Shown: positions 17,975 through 27,988, numbered from the stretch's first letter. The stretch: DNA of 64,000 nucleotides from Limimaricola cinnabarinus LL-001 (GCF_000466965.1 NZ_BATB01000001.1:1-64000), one strand, 5' to 3'. Made by a program: numbers and translations. The notes: generated by a model from the letters alone, not told the origin.

Positions 17975-18904
17975 ATGCTGCTGCTGCTGACCGTCACGCT
18001 GCCGGTCTTTCTGGTGCTGGGCTTCGGCTATCTCGCCGCGTGGCGCGGCTGGATCGGCGAAAACGCGATCGACGGGGTGATGAAGTTCAGCCAGAGCTTC
18101 GCGATCCCCTGCCTGTTGTTTCTGGCCATCGCCCGGCTCGATCTGGGGCAGGAATTCGATCTCACCCTCTTGGGCAGCTTCTATGCGGGCGCGCTGGCGG
18201 GGTTCTTCGCGGGGCTGTTCGGAGCGCGGCTGATCTTCGGTCGCAGCTGGGAGGACGCGGTGGCGATCGGCTTCGTCGGGCTGTTCTCGAACTCGCTGCT
18301 GCTGGGTCTGCCGATCACCGAGCGCGCCTACGGAGCCGACGCGCTGCAGGCCAATTTCGCGATCATCGCGCTGCATTCGCCGTTCTGCTACGCGGTGGGG
18401 ATCACCGCGATGGAGCTGGCCCGGGCGCAGGGCAAGAGCCTGCGGCAGCTGCCGCTCAAGGTGCTGCGCGGCATGGGGCGCAACGCGCTGATCCTCGGCA
18501 TCGGCCTCGGGGCGCTGGTCAACCTGTCGGGGCTGGGGCTGCCCGAGGTGGGGATCGAGGCGCTCGAGATGATGGCGCGGGCGGGGTTGCCGACCGCGCT
18601 GTTCGGGCTGGGCGGCATCCTCTACCGCTACCGCCCCGAGGGGGACATGCGGGTGATCCTCTATGTCGTCGCAGTGTCGCTGGTGCTGCACCCGGCGGTG
18701 GTCTGGGGCGTGGGCTCTCTGGCAGGGCTACGCGTCGAGGCGTTCCGCTCGGCAGTGATCACCGCGGCCATGGCGCCGGGGGTGAACGCCTATCTCTTCG
18801 CCTCGATCTACGGCTCGGCCAAGCGGGTGGCCGCCTCGGCGGTGCTGATCGGCACGGTGGCCTCGATTCTGACCGCGACGCTCTGGCTGGCGCTGTTGCC
18901 CTGA
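17975..18904 (+). CDS. AEC-family (auxin efflux carrier-like) transporter, 309 aa
   Basis: An inner-membrane transporter with about ten hydrophobic segments spread over the whole length, in the AEC family. The family pattern is seen in the N-terminal LLLLTVTLPVFLVLGFGYLA and the central region with GLFSNSLLLGLPI. The C-terminal bundle contains the segment APGVNAYLFASIYG, typical of the family. Bacterial members export or take up organic acids such as malate, but the substrate cannot be read from the sequence. The gene ends shortly before a strong hairpin shared with the convergent ABC operon. Confidence 0.85.
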   Translation: MLLLLTVTLPVFLVLGFGYLAAWRGWIGENAIDGVMKFSQSFAIPCLLFLAIARLDLGQEFDLTLLGSFYAGALAGFFAGLFGARLIFGRSWEDAVAIGFVGLFSNSLLLGLPITERAYGADALQANFAIIALHSPFCYAVGITAMELARAQGKSLRQLPLKVLRGMGRNALILGIGLGALVNLSGLGLPEVGIEALEMMARAGLPTALFGLGGILYRYRPEGDMRVILYVVAVSLVLHPAVVWGVGSLAGLRVEAFRSAVITAAMAPGVNAYLFASIYGSAKRVAASAVLIGTVASILTATLWLALLP

Positions 18905-18920
18905 TCCGCATCGGACGCGA

Positions 18921-18949
18921 AACGCCCCGCAGGTGACCTGCGGGGCGTT
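18921..18949. terminator. Bidirectional terminator hairpin
   Basis: AACGCCCCGCAGGT (18921-18934) and its perfect complement (18936-18949) form a 14-bp stem with a single-base loop between two convergent genes. The arms begin with AA and end with TT rather than a long T-run. It likely ends transcription from both sides. Confidence 0.7.
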
Positions 18950-18977
18950 CGATGCCGTGTCACGGGTGGGCCCGGCC

Positions 18978-19832
18978 TCAGCCCGGCGACATGCCGCGCA
19001 GCCGCTCGGAGCGGCGCCGCAGCACCTCGAGCGTGACCAGAAGCACCACCGAGATCGAGATCAGCACCGTCGCGGCAGCGAGGATGGTGGGCGAGATCTG
19101 CTCACGCAGGCCGGTGAACATCTGCCAAGGCAGCGTCTTCTGCCCCGCGGAGCCCACAAAGAGCACCACCACCACCTCGTCGAAGGAGGTGATGAAGGCG
19201 AACAGCCCGCCCGAGACCACGCCCGGCAGGATCAGCGGCATCTGCACCTTGAAGAAGGTGCGCACCGGCCCCGCCCCGAGGTTCGCCGCCGCCCGCGTCA
19301 GCGAACGATCAAAGCCCACCAGCGTCGCGGTGACGGTGATGATCACGAAGGGGATGCCCAGAGCGGCGTGGGCGAGCACCACGCCCCAATAGGTCCCCTG
19401 CAGGCCGATCCGGCTGTAGAAGAAATACATGCCCGCCGCCGAGATGATCAGCGGCACGATCATCGGCGAGATCAGGATCGCCATGATCGCCCGGCGGAAC
19501 GGCACGTGCGGCTGGCTCAGACCGATCGCCGCGAGCGTGCCGAGCGCCACCGACAGGAAGGTCGCGACCGGCGCGATCTTCAGCGAGTTCCACAAGGGCA
19601 CCTGCCAGTCGGGGTTGGTGAAGAAGTCGCGGTAATGCTTGGTCGAATAACCCTCGGGGTCGAGCGCCAGCATCTCGGGCGTGAAGGTGAAGAAGTTCTC
19701 GGCGTTGAACGACAGTGGGATGATGATGAGGATCGGCGCGATCAGAAAGAAGAAGATCGCCGCGCAGATCACGAGGTAGGAATAATGCCAGACCTTCTGG
19801 CCGGTCGAGGCATAGGGGGGAAGTCCAGCCAT
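18978..19832 (-). CDS. ABC transporter permease, PotC type, 284 aa
   Basis: Inner-membrane permease of a spermidine/putrescine-type (ATP-binding cassette) importer. It has six hydrophobic segments and the EAA loop TRAAANLGAGPVRTFFKVQM that docks on the ATPase. It starts three bases after the stop of the companion permease and is the last gene of the four-gene operon. The general PotC similarity does not fix the substrate; polyamines, gamma-aminobutyrate-like compounds or other small cations are possible. Confidence 0.88.
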   Translation of the reverse strand: MAGLPPYASTGQKVWHYSYLVICAAIFFFLIAPILIIIPLSFNAENFFTFTPEMLALDPEGYSTKHYRDFFTNPDWQVPLWNSLKIAPVATFLSVALGTLAAIGLSQPHVPFRRAIMAILISPMIVPLIISAAGMYFFYSRIGLQGTYWGVVLAHAALGIPFVIITVTATLVGFDRSLTRAAANLGAGPVRTFFKVQMPLILPGVVSGGLFAFITSFDEVVVVLFVGSAGQKTLPWQMFTGLREQISPTILAAATVLISISVVLLVTLEVLRRRSERLRGMSPG

Positions 19833-19835
19833 GTC

Positions 19836-21431
19836 TCAGCCTCCCAGCTTGACGTTGTCGATGCCGACGATGCGGTCGTAGACCCAGTAGAGCGTGAGCA
19901 CGAGCGCCAGCAGGATGGTGCCCAGCGCGGCCGCGAGGCCCCAGTTCAGCGACGACGAGATGTGGTAGGCGATCCGGTTCGAGATGAAGACGCCGGAGGT
20001 GCCGCCGACGATCTCGGGCGTGATGTAGTAGCCGATCGACAGGATGAAGGCGAGGATGGAGCCCGCGCCGATGCCCGGCACCGAGAGCGGGAACCACACC
20101 CGCCAGAAGGCGGTCCAGTCGTTCGCCCCCATGGATTTGGCGGCCCGCATGTAGGAGGGCGGGATCGTCTTCATCACCGAGTAGAGCGGCAGGATCATGA
20201 AGGGCAGCAGGATATGCGTCATCGCGATCACCGTGCCGGTGGCGTTGTTGATCAGCTGCAGCCGGTTGAGATCGTCCACCAGCCCGAGCCAGACCAGCGT
20301 GTCGTTGATCACGCCCTGCTGTTGCAGCAGCACCTTCCAGGCGCTCGTCCGCACCAGAAGCGAGGTCCAGAACGGCAACAGCACGAGGATCATCAGCACG
20401 TTCGCCGTGCGCAGCGGCAGCGTCGAGAGCAGGAAGGCGATCGGGTAGCCCAGCAGGATGCAGGAGAAGGTGATCGCCATCGACATCCACATGGTGCGCC
20501 AGAACAGCTTGAGATAGATCTGCTCGCTCTCCGGGCGCCATTCGGCCTCGCCGCCGGGGCCGTTCATCATGTCGACCGAGTTGAGAAAATAGCCGTCGGT
20601 GTAGTTCGGGCTGTAGGTCTTGATGACCTGCCAGACGTCGGGGTCGACCCAGTCCTCATCCGACTCCTCGAACAGCGCCTTGATCGAGACGCTTTCGAAG
20701 TTCGAGACATCGACATCGGGAAAGCCGGAGGGCGACGCGCCGTTCGCGAAGTCGCGGTAGAGCGCGGTATAGACGAAATCCTCGACATCCTCCTCGAGCG
20801 GGTCGTCCTCGTTGGCCTCGACGGTCAGCGTGACCCACGCGTCCCACGCGTCGGCGGTAAAGGGCAGCGCCTCGCGGATTTCGTCGTCGGCCATCCAGTT
20901 CGACCACGCGACGGGGTCCTCGAGTGCAGGTGCGGCCTCGACGAACTGGTCGGTATAGATATCGGTGTCAAAGCGGCCGACATCGCGGCCGGTGCCGCGG
21001 AACAGCGAACTCAGGCCGGTCGATTCGTAGTTCAATCGGCTGCCCAGACGGGTGTGCGACTTGTATTCCGCAGCGATGAAAAGATCGGTGTAAAGCGCCT
21101 CGTAGACCGGCTCGCCGGGGGCCGCCTCGGGCAGGTTCTGGTCCTCGCGCAGCGCCGCCACGGTGCGCGGCAGCGTCTCCGAGACGATCTGGTTCTCGAC
21201 TGAGCGGAACAGCATTTCGGCGATCGGGGCCACGAAGGCCACGAGGATGAAGACCAGCAGCGGCGAGATCAGCAGAAAGGCGCGCAGCTTCTCGCGCCGC
21301 AGCGCCCGGTTCAGGCTGTGCTTGAGAGGTCGGCCGTCGGCGGCCAGCATCGGGCCGTTTTCGGTCACCTCGCCGCCCGGAAGCACCGCCATCGGCTGGC
21401 TCGGGGGTGTCGTCGCGCTGTCGGTCATCAT
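19836..21431 (-). CDS. ABC transporter permease, PotB type with large insert, 531 aa
   Basis: Inner-membrane permease partner of the operon. A first transmembrane helix (about residues 50-77) is followed by roughly 240 hydrophilic, acidic residues (about 78-320). The remaining five helices come after this, with the EAA loop MRAAKSMGANDWTAFWRVWF. Ordinary PotB proteins are near 280-300 residues, so the insert nearly doubles the length. It lies where the first periplasmic loop belongs and contains many Asp/Glu and aromatic residues. It is intact in frame and bracketed by typical permease sequence, so it is part of the protein. Two adjacent ATGs start the gene. Confidence 0.85.
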   Translation of the reverse strand: MMTDSATTPPSQPMAVLPGGEVTENGPMLAADGRPLKHSLNRALRREKLRAFLLISPLLVFILVAFVAPIAEMLFRSVENQIVSETLPRTVAALREDQNLPEAAPGEPVYEALYTDLFIAAEYKSHTRLGSRLNYESTGLSSLFRGTGRDVGRFDTDIYTDQFVEAAPALEDPVAWSNWMADDEIREALPFTADAWDAWVTLTVEANEDDPLEEDVEDFVYTALYRDFANGASPSGFPDVDVSNFESVSIKALFEESDEDWVDPDVWQVIKTYSPNYTDGYFLNSVDMMNGPGGEAEWRPESEQIYLKLFWRTMWMSMAITFSCILLGYPIAFLLSTLPLRTANVLMILVLLPFWTSLLVRTSAWKVLLQQQGVINDTLVWLGLVDDLNRLQLINNATGTVIAMTHILLPFMILPLYSVMKTIPPSYMRAAKSMGANDWTAFWRVWFPLSVPGIGAGSILAFILSIGYYITPEIVGGTSGVFISNRIAYHISSSLNWGLAAALGTILLALVLTLYWVYDRIVGIDNVKLGG

Positions 21432-21499
21432 GCCTCCGGGATTGGGGGTGGGACGGGGCCATGGCGGCCCCGCCCCGTCATGCGGTCAGGCCGGAGGCC

Positions 21500-22623
21500 T
21501 TACTGCGCGAGCCAGGCTTGGAACTTGGCGTCCAGATCGTCGCGGTAGTCGGCCCACCACTCGTAGTTCTGCACGAAGGCGCCTTCCGAGTTCTCGGGGT
21601 TGGTCGGCATGTGCGGCGCCATGTCGATGCCGAGCGTGGCGTGCTCGCCGACCAGCGGCGCCGAGGATTTGCGGGCCGGGCCGTAGGAGATGTACTTGGC
21701 CTGATCCGCGAGACGCTGGGTGTCGGTCGCGAAGTAGAGGAAATCCTTGACCCGCGCGAGCTGCGGCTCGTCGAGGCCCTCGGGGATGATCCAGCCGTCG
21801 AGATCGTAGGACTGGGTGTCCCACATCATGTTGACCGGCTGGTCCTGCTCGACGATCAGGCTGAACAGGCGACCGTTGTAGGTCGAGCCGAAGACCACCT
21901 CGCCATCGGCGAGAAGCTGCGGCGTGTCGGCGCCCGAGGACCACCAGATGGTCTCGTCCTTGATGGTGTCGAGCTTGGCGAAGGCGCGGTCCTGGCCTTC
22001 CTCTGTCTCAAGCACGTCGTAGAGTCCTCATAGGCGACGCCGTCACAGATCAACGCCCATTCGAGGTTGTTGTGCGGGCGCTTCTCGAGGCTGCGCTGAC
22101 CCGGGAAGGTCTCCAGGTCGAACACGTCGCAGACGCTCTCGGGCTGCTTGCCGTCCCATTCGGCCACGTCGTTGCGATAGCCGAAGGTGTAGGAATAGGC
22201 GATCTGCGGGACAAAGCAGTCGGAGACCAGCATCTCCTCGCCGAAATCCTCGGAGGCCGGGGTGCCGTCGGGCGCGGGTGCGAGGTCCTCGTCCGCGTCG
22301 ATCTCCATCGCGAGACCTTCGTCGCACAGGCGCATCGCGTCGGCGGCGGTGGCGTCGACCAGATCCCAGGTGACGTTGCCCGCCTCGTTCTGGGCGCGCA
22401 GCTTGGCCACGGCCTCGGCCGAGCTTTCGTCCCAGGTGACGGTGACGTCAGGGTTGGCCTCGAGATAGGGCTCGACATAGGCCTTGAGCTGGCTTTCCTG
22501 ATAGGCGCCGCCCCAGCTGACGATGGTCATCTCGTTGGCCATCTCGGTATGCGCCTCGGCGCCCGCCATGGTGGCGGTGGCCACGAGCGCGGTGGTCGCT
22601 GTCAGTAGACGAGTGATGTTCAT
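21500..22623 (-). CDS. ABC transporter substrate-binding protein, PotD type, frameshifted
   Basis: Periplasmic binding protein of the polyamine-type operon. The signal peptide ends near MAGAEA (residue 23), and the mature start TIVSWGGAYQESQLKAY is typical of PotD-like proteins. The first frame is lost after ALICDGVAYED, and the rest (VLETEEGQDRAFAKLDTIKD to the C-terminal AKFQAWLAQ) continues in another frame to 21500. One extra C at about 22024-22028 (GGACTC to GGACCTC) restores 374 residues, the usual size. It lies between the ATPase gene upstream and the permeases downstream. Confidence 0.87.
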
Positions 22624-22736
22624 TCAGAACTCCCGTTGTATACCCGGTTCTTGGTGTCACAGGGGGCGCTGTCCGGGCGGCGGCACCCCGCTTGGCCGCG
22701 CCCGTTTCCGTTGCCGGGGGGCGCGGAGACGCACGC

Positions 22737-23837
22737 TCAGGCGTCGAGCGCGCGGCAATCCTCGGCGAGCCAGCCGATGCGGATCTGTTCGCCCGGCTTC
22801 AGGCGCGGCTGGTCGGGGGCGTTGCGCGTCTTCATGATGAAGTCATCGCGCCCGGCGACCTTGAGCCGCGTCCGGAAGGTGTCGCCCATGTAGATGAACT
22901 CCTGCACCGTGGCGGGCAGCGTGTGTGCATCCGCGTGCAGACGTTCGAGGTTGGATTCGACCCGTTCGGGGCGGATCGAGACGCGGGTGCGTTCGCCCAC
23001 CTTCGAGACGTTGACCGGCAGCGCGTCGATCAGCTCGCCATCATCGAGCCGCACGAGGCAGGAGGTCGCGTCGATCCTCTCGACCACGCCCTCGAGCGTG
23101 TTGTTCTCGCCGATGAACTGCGCGACGAAGCTGTTCTGCGGCTTTTCGTAAAGCTCGTCCGGCGGCGCGAGCTGCTGGATCCGCCCGTCATCGAACACCG
23201 CGACGCGATCCGACATGGTCAGCGCCTCGGTCTGGTCGTGCGTGACATAGACCACCGTGATGCCCAGGCGATGCGCCAGATCGGTGATCTCGAACTGCAG
23301 CGTCTCGCGCAGCTGCTTGTCGAGCGCACCCAGAGGCTCGTCCATCAGCACCAGCTCAGGCTCGAACACCAGCGCGCGCGCCAGGGCGATCCGCTGCTGC
23401 TGACCACCCGAAAGCTGGGTCGGACGGCGGTTCTTGAACTCGCCCATCTGCACCATGTCGAGGGCGCGGGCGATCTTCTTCTCGCGCTCGGACTTGCCCA
23501 GCTTGCGCACCTCGAGCGGGAAGGACAGGTTTTCGCCCACTGTCATGTGCGGAAACAGCGCATAGTTCTGGAACACCATGCCGATGCCGCGCTTGTGCGG
23601 CGGGATGTTGTTGATCGACTTGCCATCGAGCCGGATCTCGCCATGGGTGGCGGTCTCGAAGCCCGCGAGCATCATCAGGCAGGTGGTCTTGCCCGAGCCC
23701 GACGGCCCGAGCATGGTCAGGAACTCGCCCTTGGGCAGCGAAAGATTGAGATCCTTCACGACGAGCTTCTCGCCGTCATAGCTTTTCTGCACGCGTTCGA
23801 ACTCGACGAACGCCTCTGAACTCGAGCCTTGGGCCAA
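22737..23837 (-). CDS. ABC transporter ATPase, PotA type, 366 aa
   Basis: Cytoplasmic ATPase that powers the importer. It has Walker A GPSGSGKT (44-51), the Q-loop FQNYALFPHMT, the signature LSGGQQQRIALARAL, Walker B LVLMDEPLGALD and the switch His in VYVTHDQTEAL. A C-terminal TOBE-type regulatory domain covers about residues 280-366. It is the first gene of the operon on the minus strand, about 113 bp ahead of the binding-protein gene. Confidence 0.92.
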   Translation of the reverse strand: MAQGSSSEAFVEFERVQKSYDGEKLVVKDLNLSLPKGEFLTMLGPSGSGKTTCLMMLAGFETATHGEIRLDGKSINNIPPHKRGIGMVFQNYALFPHMTVGENLSFPLEVRKLGKSEREKKIARALDMVQMGEFKNRRPTQLSGGQQQRIALARALVFEPELVLMDEPLGALDKQLRETLQFEITDLAHRLGITVVYVTHDQTEALTMSDRVAVFDDGRIQQLAPPDELYEKPQNSFVAQFIGENNTLEGVVERIDATSCLVRLDDGELIDALPVNVSKVGERTRVSIRPERVESNLERLHADAHTLPATVQEFIYMGDTFRTRLKVAGRDDFIMKTRNAPDQPRLKPGEQIRIGWLAEDCRALDA

Positions 23838-24266
23838 GCCTTGCTCCCTGTTGTAATGCCGGCGGATTTTTTCCGCACTTGTCGAGCAAGACTAAAACAA
23901 GCTGCCCCCCGCATTGCAACCGAATAGCCGACCCGTGACCATGACGCCGGGTCACATCTCAAAGGGGCTGCGTCGAAGTGCCTGCCACGCAGGCAGTGGC
24001 GGAGTTCAACGCGGCGCGATGCCGCAGTCGATGTGGGACCAAAACGGAACAACCATGAGATGTATTTTTATAGAATTTTCACTTTTTGCGAGTCTCGGCT
24101 GTCGCTGATGGACAATCTCCTGTCGGATTTTGCCTCCGCCCGGTTGCCCGAACGGGCCTCCACCGCGCCCTTAAAAGCCGCCCCTTCCAGCTGCATGACG
24201 AACGAAAAAGGGCCAGCGTTTCCGCGGCCCTGCGATCCGATGCTCGTCTGCTTTGGGAGATCCGGC
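23838..24266. other. Intergenic region upstream of the ABC operon
   Basis: No gene is seen in about 430 bp between the ABC operon and tRNA-Leu. It includes a short inverted repeat GCCTGC-CAC-GCAGGC near 23980 and an AT-rich block at 24060-24090 that may hold the operon's promoter on the minus strand. No confident promoter elements could be defined. Confidence 0.4.
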
Positions 24267-24287
24267 GGCCCGCCTTGCCGGCGGGCC
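24267..24287 (-). terminator. Hairpin downstream of tRNA-Leu
   Basis: GGCCCGCC (24267-24274) and GGCGGGCC (24280-24287) form a perfect 8-bp stem with a five-base loop, eight bases beyond the tRNA 3' end. There is no T-run, so it may work with Rho or in 3' processing. Confidence 0.5.
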
Positions 24288-24295
24288 TGCCTGAA

Positions 24296-24382
24296 TGGTG
24301 CGGTCGAGAAGACTCGAACTTCCACGGGTGTTACCCCACAGCGACCTCAACGCTGCGCGTCTACCAATTCCGCCACGACCGC
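24296..24382 (-). tRNA. tRNA-Leu(GAG)
   Basis: The minus strand gives an 87-nt class II tRNA. Acceptor arms GCGGTCG and CGACCGC pair, the discriminator is A, and CCA is encoded (24298-24296). The anticodon loop GTTGAGGTC carries GAG. The variable arm is long and the T-loop is GTTCGAGTC. Confidence 0.95.
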
Positions 24383-24562
24383 ACGTAATCAGGTAGGATG
24401 GCGGCCTCATAGCCTCGGGCTTCGGGGGAGCGCAAGAGCGAATTTCGCCAGACCCGGCGTCAAGCGCAAGAAAGTCGGGCGGTGGCCCGGGCTTTGACTT
24501 TTCCGCCCCCCCGCGCCACCCCATCTGCGACGAGGAACGAAGCGGAAAGCGGAGCGCGAAGA

Positions 24563-25237
24563 ATGGTCGACTGGATCGTGAGCGACGGGCTGACGCCCTA
24601 TGAGGACGCGGTCGCCGCCATGGAAACCCGCGCCCGCGCGATCGCGGCGGGCGCGGCCCGCGAGGCGGTCTGGCTGGTCGAGCATCCGCCGCTCTACACC
24701 GCCGGCACCTCCGCGCGGCCCACCGACCTGACCGAGCCCGACCGGTTTCCCGTGCACCTCAGCAAGCGCGGCGGCCAATACACCTATCATGGCCCCGGAC
24801 AGCGCGTGGTCTACGTGATGCTCGACGTCGGCGCGCGCGGCCGCGACGTGCGCGCCTTCGTCAAGTCGCTCGAAGGCTGGATCATCGGCACCCTTGCCGA
24901 GTTCAACGTCACGGGCGAGCTACGCGAGGGCCGCGTCGGCGTCTGGGTGCAGCGACCCGACCGCCCCCTCACCGCCACGGGGGCGGTGGCCGAGGACAAG
25001 ATCGCGGCCTTGGGCATCCGCCTGCACAAGTGGGTCAGCTACCATGGCCTCGCGATCAACGTGGAGCCGGACCTGTCGCATTTCGGCGGCATCGTGCCCT
25101 GCGGCATCGCCGAGCACGGCGTCACCAGCCTCGTCGATCTGGGCCTGCCGGTCACCATGGCCGATCTCGATACGGCGCTGGAGCGCAGCTTCACCGATCA
25201 TTTCGCGGGAACGCCGCGCCGCGCCGCGTCGCTCTGA
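24563..25237 (+). CDS. lipB: Lipoyl(octanoyl) transferase, 224 aa
   Basis: Transfers octanoyl groups from acyl carrier protein to lipoyl domains, the first step of lipoate assembly. Family motifs are [33 protein letters not shown] with the catalytic Lys, and IVPCGI with the acyl-accepting Cys. An upstream in-frame start at 24482 exists, but the ATG at 24563 fits the family N-terminus ([14 protein letters not shown]). The gene stands alone between tRNA-Leu and ctaD. Confidence 0.93.
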   Translation: MVDWIVSDGLTPYEDAVAAMETRARAIAAGAAREAVWLVEHPPLYTAGTSARPTDLTEPDRFPVHLSKRGGQYTYHGPGQRVVYVMLDVGARGRDVRAFVKSLEGWIIGTLAEFNVTGELREGRVGVWVQRPDRPLTATGAVAEDKIAALGIRLHKWVSYHGLAINVEPDLSHFGGIVPCGIAEHGVTSLVDLGLPVTMADLDTALERSFTDHFAGTPRRAASL

Positions 25238-25380
25238 GGCCATCGGGCAACCCCGGCACGAGACGGCCTCCTGCGGCACCGTGACCGTTGCCCTGCCCCG
25301 CTTCTCCTTCTAGAAGGACGCCAATTGCCTGCGCGTCGCTGCGTGCGGGCCCGTCAGGCAACCAAACTCGGGAGAGCCAC

Positions 25381-27084
25381 ATGGCAGACGCCGCCATCCA
25401 CGGCCACGGACACGAGGACAAGCGGGGCTTCTTCACCCGCTGGTTCATGTCCACCAACCACAAGGACATCGGGATACTGTATCTCTTCGCGGCGGGCTTC
25501 GTGGGCCTGCTGTCGGTGATGCTGACCATTCACATGCGACTCGAGCTGATGCAGCCGGGCGTGCAGTTCATGTGCACCGAGAACGTCAGCGGCAACCCGA
25601 TCATGACGGTGCTGCGCTCCTGGGTGCCCACCGCCACCGAGGCCTGCACCCCCAACGGCCACATGTGGAACGTCGCGATCACCTATCACGGCGTGCTGAT
25701 GATGTTCTTCGTCGTCATCCCGGCGCTGTTCGGCGGCTTCGGCAATTACTTCATGCCGCTGCAGATCGGCGCGCCGGACATGGCCTTTCCGCGGCTGAAC
25801 AACCTCAGCTTCTGGATGTTCATCGCCGGTGTGGCACTGGGCGTCGCCTCGCTGTTCTCGCCGGGCGGCAACGGCCAGTCGGGCTCGGGCGTGGGCTGGG
25901 TGCTCTACCCGCCGCTCTCGACCTCCGAGCCGGGCATGTCGATGGACCTCGCGATCTTCGCGGTCCACGTCTCGGGCGCCAGCTCGATCTTGGGCGCGAT
26001 CAACATCATCACCACGTTCCTCAACATGCGCGCGCCGGGCATGACCCTGCACAAGGTGCCGCTCTTTGCGTGGTCGATCTTCGTCACCGCCTGGCTGATC
26101 CTTCTGGCTCTGCCGGTGCTGGCCGGCGCGATCACCATGCTGCTGACCGACCGCAACTTCGGGACCTCGTTCTTCCAGCCCGCGGGCGGCGGCGACCCGA
26201 TCCTGTACCAGCACATCCTGTGGTTCTTCGGTCATCCCGAGGTCTACATCATCATCATCCCCGCCTTCGGCATCATCAGCCACGTCATCGCGACCTTCTC
26301 GCGCAAGCCGATCTTCGGATACCTGCCGATGGTCTACGCGATGGTGGCGATCGGCGTGCTCGGTTTCGTCGTCTGGGCGCACCACATGTACACCGTGGGC
26401 ATGTCGCTGACGCAGCAGTCCTACTTCATGATGGCCACCATGGTCATCGCGGTGCCCACCGGCGTTAAGATCTTCTCGTGGATCGCGACGATGTGGGGCG
26501 GCTCGGTCGAGTTCAAGACGCCGATGCTCTGGGCCTTCGGCTTCCTGTTCCTGTTCACCGTGGGCGGCGTCACCGGCATCGTGCTGAGCCAGGCCGGCAT
26601 CGACCGCGCCTATCACGACACCTACTACGTCGTGGCGCACTTCCACTACGTGATGTCCTTGGGCGCCGTGTTCGGCATCTTCGCGGGGATCTACTTCTAC
26701 TTCCCCAAGATGACCGGCAAGATGCTCCCCGAGCTCGCGGGCAAGATCCACTTCTGGATGATGTTCATCGGTGCGAACATCACCTTCTTCCCGCAGCACT
26801 TCTTGGGCCGTCAGGGCATGCCGCGCCGCTACATCGACTACCCGGAGGCCTTCGCCACCTGGAACCTCGTATCGTCGCTCGGTGCGTTCCTGGCCTTCGC
26901 GAGCTTCGTGTTCTTCATCGTGGTACTGTTCTACACGCTGGCCCGCGGCAAGGTGCATGGCCTCGCCAACCCGTGGAACGAATACGCCGACACGCTCGAG
27001 TGGACCCTGCCCTCGCCGCCGCCGGAGCACACCTTCGAGACGCTCCCCAAGCAGAGCGACTGGGACCGCAGCCACGCCCACTGA
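25381..27084 (+). CDS. ctaD: Cytochrome c oxidase subunit I, 567 aa
   Basis: Catalytic subunit of the aa3-type terminal oxidase in the inner membrane, with twelve hydrophobic segments. Heme- and copper-binding features are visible: an early [10 protein letters not shown] His ligand for heme a, WFFGHPEVY with the cross-linked His-Tyr of CuB, and [16 protein letters not shown] supplies the K-channel Lys, and [11 protein letters not shown] carries the two heme ligands. The ATG at 25381 follows GGAGAGCC, which serves as the ribosome-binding region. Other oxidase subunit genes are not adjacent, which is usual for ctaD in Rhodobacteraceae. A strong terminator follows. Confidence 0.96.
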   Translation: MADAAIHGHGHEDKRGFFTRWFMSTNHKDIGILYLFAAGFVGLLSVMLTIHMRLELMQPGVQFMCTENVSGNPIMTVLRSWVPTATEACTPNGHMWNVAITYHGVLMMFFVVIPALFGGFGNYFMPLQIGAPDMAFPRLNNLSFWMFIAGVALGVASLFSPGGNGQSGSGVGWVLYPPLSTSEPGMSMDLAIFAVHVSGASSILGAINIITTFLNMRAPGMTLHKVPLFAWSIFVTAWLILLALPVLAGAITMLLTDRNFGTSFFQPAGGGDPILYQHILWFFGHPEVYIIIIPAFGIISHVIATFSRKPIFGYLPMVYAMVAIGVLGFVVWAHHMYTVGMSLTQQSYFMMATMVIAVPTGVKIFSWIATMWGGSVEFKTPMLWAFGFLFLFTVGGVTGIVLSQAGIDRAYHDTYYVVAHFHYVMSLGAVFGIFAGIYFYFPKMTGKMLPELAGKIHFWMMFIGANITFFPQHFLGRQGMPRRYIDYPEAFATWNLVSSLGAFLAFASFVFFIVVLFYTLARGKVHGLANPWNEYADTLEWTLPSPPPEHTFETLPKQSDWDRSHAH

Positions 27085-27108
27085 GGCACGGCCCGCGAGA
27101 CGAGATCG

Positions 27109-27136
27109 GGGCCCGGCGGAAACGCCGGGCCCTTTT
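27109..27136 (+). terminator. Rho-independent terminator after ctaD
   Basis: A perfect 10-bp stem, GGGCCCGGCG and CGCCGGGCCC, closes a GAAA tetraloop and is followed by TTTT. It sits 24 bp after the ctaD stop. Confidence 0.9.
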
Positions 27137-27168
27137 CGCATCCCCCCTCCCGAACCGGCCCGAGACAC

Positions 27169-27675
27169 ATGATGCCCATCGAATGGACTCTGCGCCCTAC
27201 CGACGACGCCCCCACGCGGGCCCGGCTGCAGCTCTGGCCCTACCGGTCGCTGCCCAAGCGCGGCTTTGCGGGCTTCATCGGCGGCACCGCCGCGCTGATC
27301 GCGCTGCCGCTCGTCACGGTGCTGGGAACGCCGGTGCTGTGGGCCCTGCTGCCGTTCCTCGCCGCTGCCGTGGCCGGGGTCTGGTGGGCGCTGTCGCGCA
27401 GCTACCGCGACAGCGAGGTACTCGAGACGCTCGAGATCGACGAGCGGCGGATTCGCCTGACCCGTCGCGAGAGAGGCCGCGCCGACCGGGTCTGGGAGGC
27501 CGATCCCTACTGGGTCGAGTTGCGGCTGCACGAGGGCGACCGACCGGTGCCGGCCTATCTCACGCTGCGCGGCGCGGGCCGCGAGGTCGAACTCGGCGCG
27601 TTTCTACCGGAGGATGAGCGCCGGGAGCTGGCCGAGAAGTTGCGGCGGCTTCTGACCCGCCTCTCCCGGCATTGA
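27169..27675 (+). CDS. DUF2244 family membrane protein, 168 aa
   Basis: A small inner-membrane protein of the DUF2244 family. Two hydrophobic segments (about residues 34-52 and 55-75) form a hairpin after a short N-terminal region (LQLWPYRSLPKRGF is typical of the family). A cytoplasmic beta-rich domain then contains YRDSEVLETLEID and ADPYWVELRLHEGD. Genes of this family are commonly found near cytochrome c oxidase genes, as here just after ctaD. The biochemical role is unknown. Two adjacent ATGs begin the gene. Confidence 0.8.
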   Translation: MMPIEWTLRPTDDAPTRARLQLWPYRSLPKRGFAGFIGGTAALIALPLVTVLGTPVLWALLPFLAAAVAGVWWALSRSYRDSEVLETLEIDERRIRLTRRERGRADRVWEADPYWVELRLHEGDRPVPAYLTLRGAGREVELGAFLPEDERRELAEKLRRLLTRLSRH

Positions 27676-27760
27676 ACCGCGCAATATACCGCCGCGTCGT
27701 TACGTCGCCATGGAACTCCGGCCCCGATATGGGCATTTTCATGGCAACGGAGGATTCGTC

Positions 27761-27913
27761 ATGCCCAAGCACACCGCGCCGAAAGAAACGATCCGCAGGC
27801 TGGCCCAGACCGGGCGCGCCATTCTCGAAGGTCTGGTCGGCGCACTGCTGCCTCAGCCTCGTCCCCAGCATCGGCCCATCCCGATTCCCGTCACGCCGCC
27901 CCGCCGCCGCTGA
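27761..27913 (+). CDS. Small basic protein, 50 aa
   Basis: This short frame begins with ATG ten bases after a good GGAGG ribosome-binding site. The product is a basic peptide (MPKHTAPKETIRRLAQTGRA) with an amphipathic helix and a proline/arginine-rich tail. I do not recognise it. It lies before a bidirectional terminator. The strong ribosome-binding site is the main reason to call it. Confidence 0.5.
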   Translation: MPKHTAPKETIRRLAQTGRAILEGLVGALLPQPRPQHRPIPIPVTPPRRR

Positions 27914-27954
27914 CGGCCTGCCTCGCGACGGCGACACCGAAATCCTTGAACGAC

Positions 27955-27988
27955 AAAGGCGGCCCCCGCTTGGGGAGCCGCCTCTTTC
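27955..27988. terminator. Bidirectional terminator
   Basis: AGGCGGC and GCCGCCT arms enclose an inner CCCC/GGGG stem (CCCCGCTTGGGG). It is followed by CTTTCTT on the plus strand and by a short T-run on the minus strand. It separates convergent genes. Confidence 0.75.

Noticed and set aside
18933-21203. A 756-codon plus-strand frame
   Set aside because: It lies opposite two clear ABC permeases and has the composition of an antisense shadow.
25354-27531. A 725-codon minus-strand frame
   Set aside because: It is antisense to ctaD and the DUF2244 gene.
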